Part shown: one piece after another, positions 62,033-64,000 of the stretch
Position numbering within the stretch: position 1 is the first letter of the stretch
Layout of the letters: each line of letters starts with the position of its first letter
Source of the DNA: Novosphingobium taihuense
Lineage (GTDB): Bacteria > Pseudomonadota > Alphaproteobacteria > Sphingomonadales > Sphingomonadaceae
Direction of reading: 5' to 3'
Length of the DNA stretch: 64,000 nucleotides
Assembly (NCBI RefSeq): GCF_007830315.1
Contig: NZ_VLKJ01000002.1
Coordinates: forward strand, 432,155-496,154
Position numbers and translations under genes: made by a program
The notes under the pieces: model-generated
What the model was told of the DNA's origin: nothing
The model's input: the letters and a program-made list of their open reading frames with translations, nothing else
Databases searched by the model: none

Positions 62033-62638
62033 ATGGGATCCACACCAACCAGGATTACGGTAGCGATCGTCTACCACAGCGGATTCGGGCATACTGCCCG
62101 TCAGGCACGGGCCGTGGCAGAAGGCGTTGAAGCGGTCGAAGGGGCCGAGTTGTTGTTCGTGACCATCGGTGAAGACGAAATTCCGTGGGACAAGCTGGAA
62201 CAGGCAGACGCCATCATCTTCGGGACGCCGACGTACATGGGTGGCCCTTCGGCGCAGTTCAAAGCATTTCAGGATTCAACGTCACGCCCGGTCTTTGCAG
62301 CTGGCCGGACCTGGAAAAACAAGGTGGCTGCGGGCTTCACCAATTCCGCCTCGCACGCAGGCGACAAGCTTGCGACCTTCATCCAGCTTGCGGTCTTCGC
62401 AGCAGAACATGGCATGCACTGGATCAATCTGGATCTGCCGCCCGGCAACAATTCGACCACCGGTTCGCCAGACAACATGAACCGCCTTGGCTTCTGGATG
62501 GGAGCTGCAGCCGCTTCGAATGCAGACGAAGGCCCGGACGTCGCCCCGCCCGAATCCGACCTTGCGACGGCTCGCTACATGGGCAAGCGTGTAGCTGAAG
62601 TCACCTGGCAACTGGTCAGGGGCAAATCCGCAGCCTGA
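62033..62638 (+). CDS. Flavodoxin-fold NAD(P)H:quinone oxidoreductase, WrbA-like
   Basis: Protein of 201 residues, the usual WrbA length. VAIVYHSGFGHTARQARAVA binds the FMN phosphate, and GTPTYMGGPSAQFKAFQD is the second FMN loop. GGGGAG is about 7 nt before the ATG; the frame is open back to 61853 but lacks homology there. It performs two-electron reduction of quinones, protecting against redox cycling of catechol and quinone intermediates. It is divergent from the Rrf2 regulator and followed by a crotonase after 146 bp. Confidence 0.9.
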   Translation: MGSTPTRITVAIVYHSGFGHTARQARAVAEGVEAVEGAELLFVTIGEDEIPWDKLEQADAIIFGTPTYMGGPSAQFKAFQDSTSRPVFAAGRTWKNKVAAGFTNSASHAGDKLATFIQLAVFAAEHGMHWINLDLPPGNNSTTGSPDNMNRLGFWMGAAAASNADEGPDVAPPESDLATARYMGKRVAEVTWQLVRGKSAA

Positions 62639-62650
62639 ACTGGCGATGCG

Positions 62651-62687
62651 CGCCCGGGCATGGCAGATTGACTGCCTCTCCCGGGCG
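62651..62687 (+). terminator. Hairpin after the WrbA-like gene
   Basis: Outer arms CGCCCGGG / CCCGGGCG enclose an inner GGCAG / CTGCC stem. It lies 12 bp after the stop and could separate or attenuate expression of the crotonase downstream. Confidence 0.55.
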
Positions 62688-62784
62688 AATGCACACCAGC
62701 CTTGCGTGCTCGGCAATCCTTTCCGGATCTGGCGACAGGCGGGCGGGCGCGCGTCGGCTGCGGCAGGATGGAAGAGAGGGTGCC

Positions 62785-63648
62785 ATGTCTGATTATACAT
62801 ACATTCATTACGATGTGGCGGACCGGATCGCCCGCATCACGCTGGACGATCCCAGTTCGCGCAATTCGCTGAGCAGTGCCATGCGCGGAGAACTGGTGGG
62901 GGCGATCAAGCGGGCTGAACGCGATGATGCCGTCTCGGTCATCCTGCTTGCCGGCGCAGGTCCGGTGTTCTGCAGCGGTTATGACTTGCGCGGCTATTCT
63001 CCGCCCGAAGGTGGTTTCATCTCGGCAGAACTATTCGACAAGTGGACCGATCAGTATGCGCGCAACTGCGTGAAAGACTGGCTGACGATATGGGATTGCC
63101 TGAAGCCGGTGGTTTGCAAGGTGCACGGCGCATGCATGGCGGGTGGCACTGAAGTGATGTCGATGTGCGACATCGTCTTCGTCGCCGACGATGCGCGGAT
63201 CGGCTACCCGCCCACCCGCGAAATGTCGACTCCTGACACCGGCTACTTCCCGTGGAAGATGGGCATGGCCCATGCGAAGTACATGCAACTCACAGGGTCG
63301 ACAATCAGCGGCAGGCAGGCCGCCGCCTGGGGCTGGGTGGCCAAGAGCTTTCCAACTGATGCGTTCGATGCAGAGGTCGAGAAGGAAGTAGCAGCGCTTG
63401 CATCCATTCCCCCCGACATGCTTGCCGCAAACAAGGGTTCGCTCAACCAGGCCTACGAAATGATGGGCTTCAAGAATTCCCTTATGATGGCAATTCACTG
63501 GCACATGGCCTCTGCCCGGATCAGGCCAAATGCCGGAAACTTTGGCAAGATCGCGGCGGAGAAGGGCATCAAGGGGTACATCGCCTGGCGCGACGAGAAA
63601 TGGGAAGATATCGACTACAACCCGAAGAAGGCGCCCAAGGCCGAATAA
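62785..63648 (+). CDS. Crotonase (enoyl-CoA hydratase/isomerase) family protein
   Basis: Protein of 287 residues. It has LDDPSSRNSLSSAM, GPVFCSGYDLRG (oxyanion hole) and CMAGGTEVMSMCD. The position of rat Glu144 is kept as Glu (GGTEV), while Glu164 is Pro (YPPTREMST). It is related to the protein at 31675, including the long loop after the oxyanion segment. GAGG precedes the ATG at 62785. With one catalytic Glu it may be an isomerase or retro-aldol/hydrolase rather than a hydratase. Confidence 0.88.
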   Translation: MSDYTYIHYDVADRIARITLDDPSSRNSLSSAMRGELVGAIKRAERDDAVSVILLAGAGPVFCSGYDLRGYSPPEGGFISAELFDKWTDQYARNCVKDWLTIWDCLKPVVCKVHGACMAGGTEVMSMCDIVFVADDARIGYPPTREMSTPDTGYFPWKMGMAHAKYMQLTGSTISGRQAAAWGWVAKSFPTDAFDAEVEKEVAALASIPPDMLAANKGSLNQAYEMMGFKNSLMMAIHWHMASARIRPNAGNFGKIAAEKGIKGYIAWRDEKWEDIDYNPKKAPKAE

Positions 63649-63980
63649 GGGTTGGCGGATTGAGTCCCACGTCGATGTGCAGCCAGCAGGCTTTTCACAA
63701 ACACTTGCTGCCATGTGCCTGTATCTGCGTGGAGGGGCATTCTTCAGGCTGAAAGGCTGATCAGAAAGCTGGAAGAATGCCCAGAACCGGCAGAGCGAGA
63801 CCCACTGTTATCGACGGGTCTGCGTTTCGTGCTGTTCACCTGATGGCCTGAATCACATCCGCGATGACTGCGCGGTTTGCGCCCATCTTGGACGCGGCAC
63901 GACTTCATGCTCCCAAATGGGAGAACACCCGTGCTTGCGAATCGCGCAAAGGGACGCAACGCAATTACGGAGCGAAAGCC
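63649..63980. other. Non-coding right end with inverted repeat
   Basis: No supported gene. It contains a perfect 11-bp inverted repeat GGGCATTCTTC (63735-63745) / GAAGAATGCCC (63772-63782) with a 26-nt spacer, a possible terminator or regulatory site. A short minus-strand frame at 63744-63959 has no homology or ribosome-binding site. Confidence 0.4.
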
Positions 63981-64000
63981 GTGGCATTGGACAAGCAGAC
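63981..64000 (+). CDS. Possible start of a gene running off the window
   Basis: GTG at 63981 with GGAG about 8 nt upstream, followed by V-A-L-D-K-Q. Only six codons are visible, so this is a guess from the ribosome-binding site alone. Confidence 0.2.

Noticed and set aside
1..64000. CRISPR arrays, tRNA/rRNA genes, insertion sequences, integrase or attachment sites
   Set aside because: None was recognised on either strand; no tandem repeats with regular spacers and no transposase-like translation are present.

Overview
The window looks like part of a sphingomonad-type alphaproteobacterial chromosome or megaplasmid (Novosphingobium/Sphingobium-like). The grounds are GC of roughly 60% by eye, four P450s close to the CYP101 (P450cam) family, putidaredoxin-type ferredoxins, a TonB-dependent receptor, and very many SDR, GMC and VOC enzymes. 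I see no rRNA, tRNA, CRISPR array, transposase or integrase. About 55 protein genes fill almost the whole window, and nearly all are catabolic or redox enzymes. The set resembles islands that degrade hydrophobic alicyclic or isoprenoid compounds (terpenoids, norisoprenoids, steroid-like rings). The substrate cannot be read from sequence.

Layout. 1-384: 3' end of an old yellow enzyme. 585-2582 (-): molybdopterin oxidoreductase. 2815-8340 (+): GMC, SDR, CYP101-like, GMC. 8365-8901 (-): SnoaL-like. 9135-12081 (+): beta-lactamase-fold esterase, ferredoxin, Rieske oxygenase. 12855-14126 (+): amidohydrolase. 14320-15153 (-): SDR. 15455-20341 (+): SDR, SnoaL-like, SDR, CYP101-like, second P450. 28601-20416 (-): SDR, acyl-CoA dehydrogenase-like, CoA ligase, VOC, OYE, KstD-like flavoprotein. 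28853-29620 (-): quinone reductase. 30024-32583 (+): CoA ligase, crotonase. 32657-33538 (-): SDR. 33732-36540 (+): epoxide hydrolase, DUF1330, CYP101-like. 36607-37017 (-): SnoaL-like. 37199-38770 (+): CoA ligase. 38975-43542 (+): thiolase-like, FAH-family, SDR, VOC, alpha/beta hydrolase. 43736-44593 (+): IclR regulator. 44934-47396 (+): TonB receptor. 47880-50845 (+): SDR, Zn-ADH, sulfotransferase. 51068-58181 (+): ferredoxin, SDR, CYP101-like, DUF1214, sulfotransferase, DUF1214-like, 3-alpha-HSD-like SDR. 60940-58233 (-): VOC, SDR, Gfo/Idh/MocA. 61251-61739 (-): Rrf2 regulator. 62033-63648 (+): WrbA-like flavodoxin, crotonase.

A coherent reading, by inference, is as follows. The TonB receptor imports the substrate. 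P450/ferredoxin and Rieske systems hydroxylate it. SDR, GMC, ADH and KstD-like enzymes oxidise alcohols and desaturate rings. Epoxide hydrolase, esterases and FAH/VOC/amidohydrolase enzymes open rings. Three CoA ligases, the acyl-CoA dehydrogenase-like enzyme, two crotonases and a thiolase-like enzyme carry out CoA-dependent side-chain or ring degradation. Two sulfotransferases alternating with DUF1214 proteins are an unexplained addition.

The most striking hidden structure is non-coding. A short element, WATC-N8-(G/A)AT(T/G) with frequent TGT before the second arm, recurs upstream of essentially every transcription unit (15 sites listed, mostly 70-190 bp before a start codon and many shared by divergent genes). 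This suggests one regulator controls the whole island. The IclR gene lacks this element. It carries instead a different palindrome, AACCGAAC-N4-GTTCGGTT-like, which is also found upstream of the amidohydrolase.
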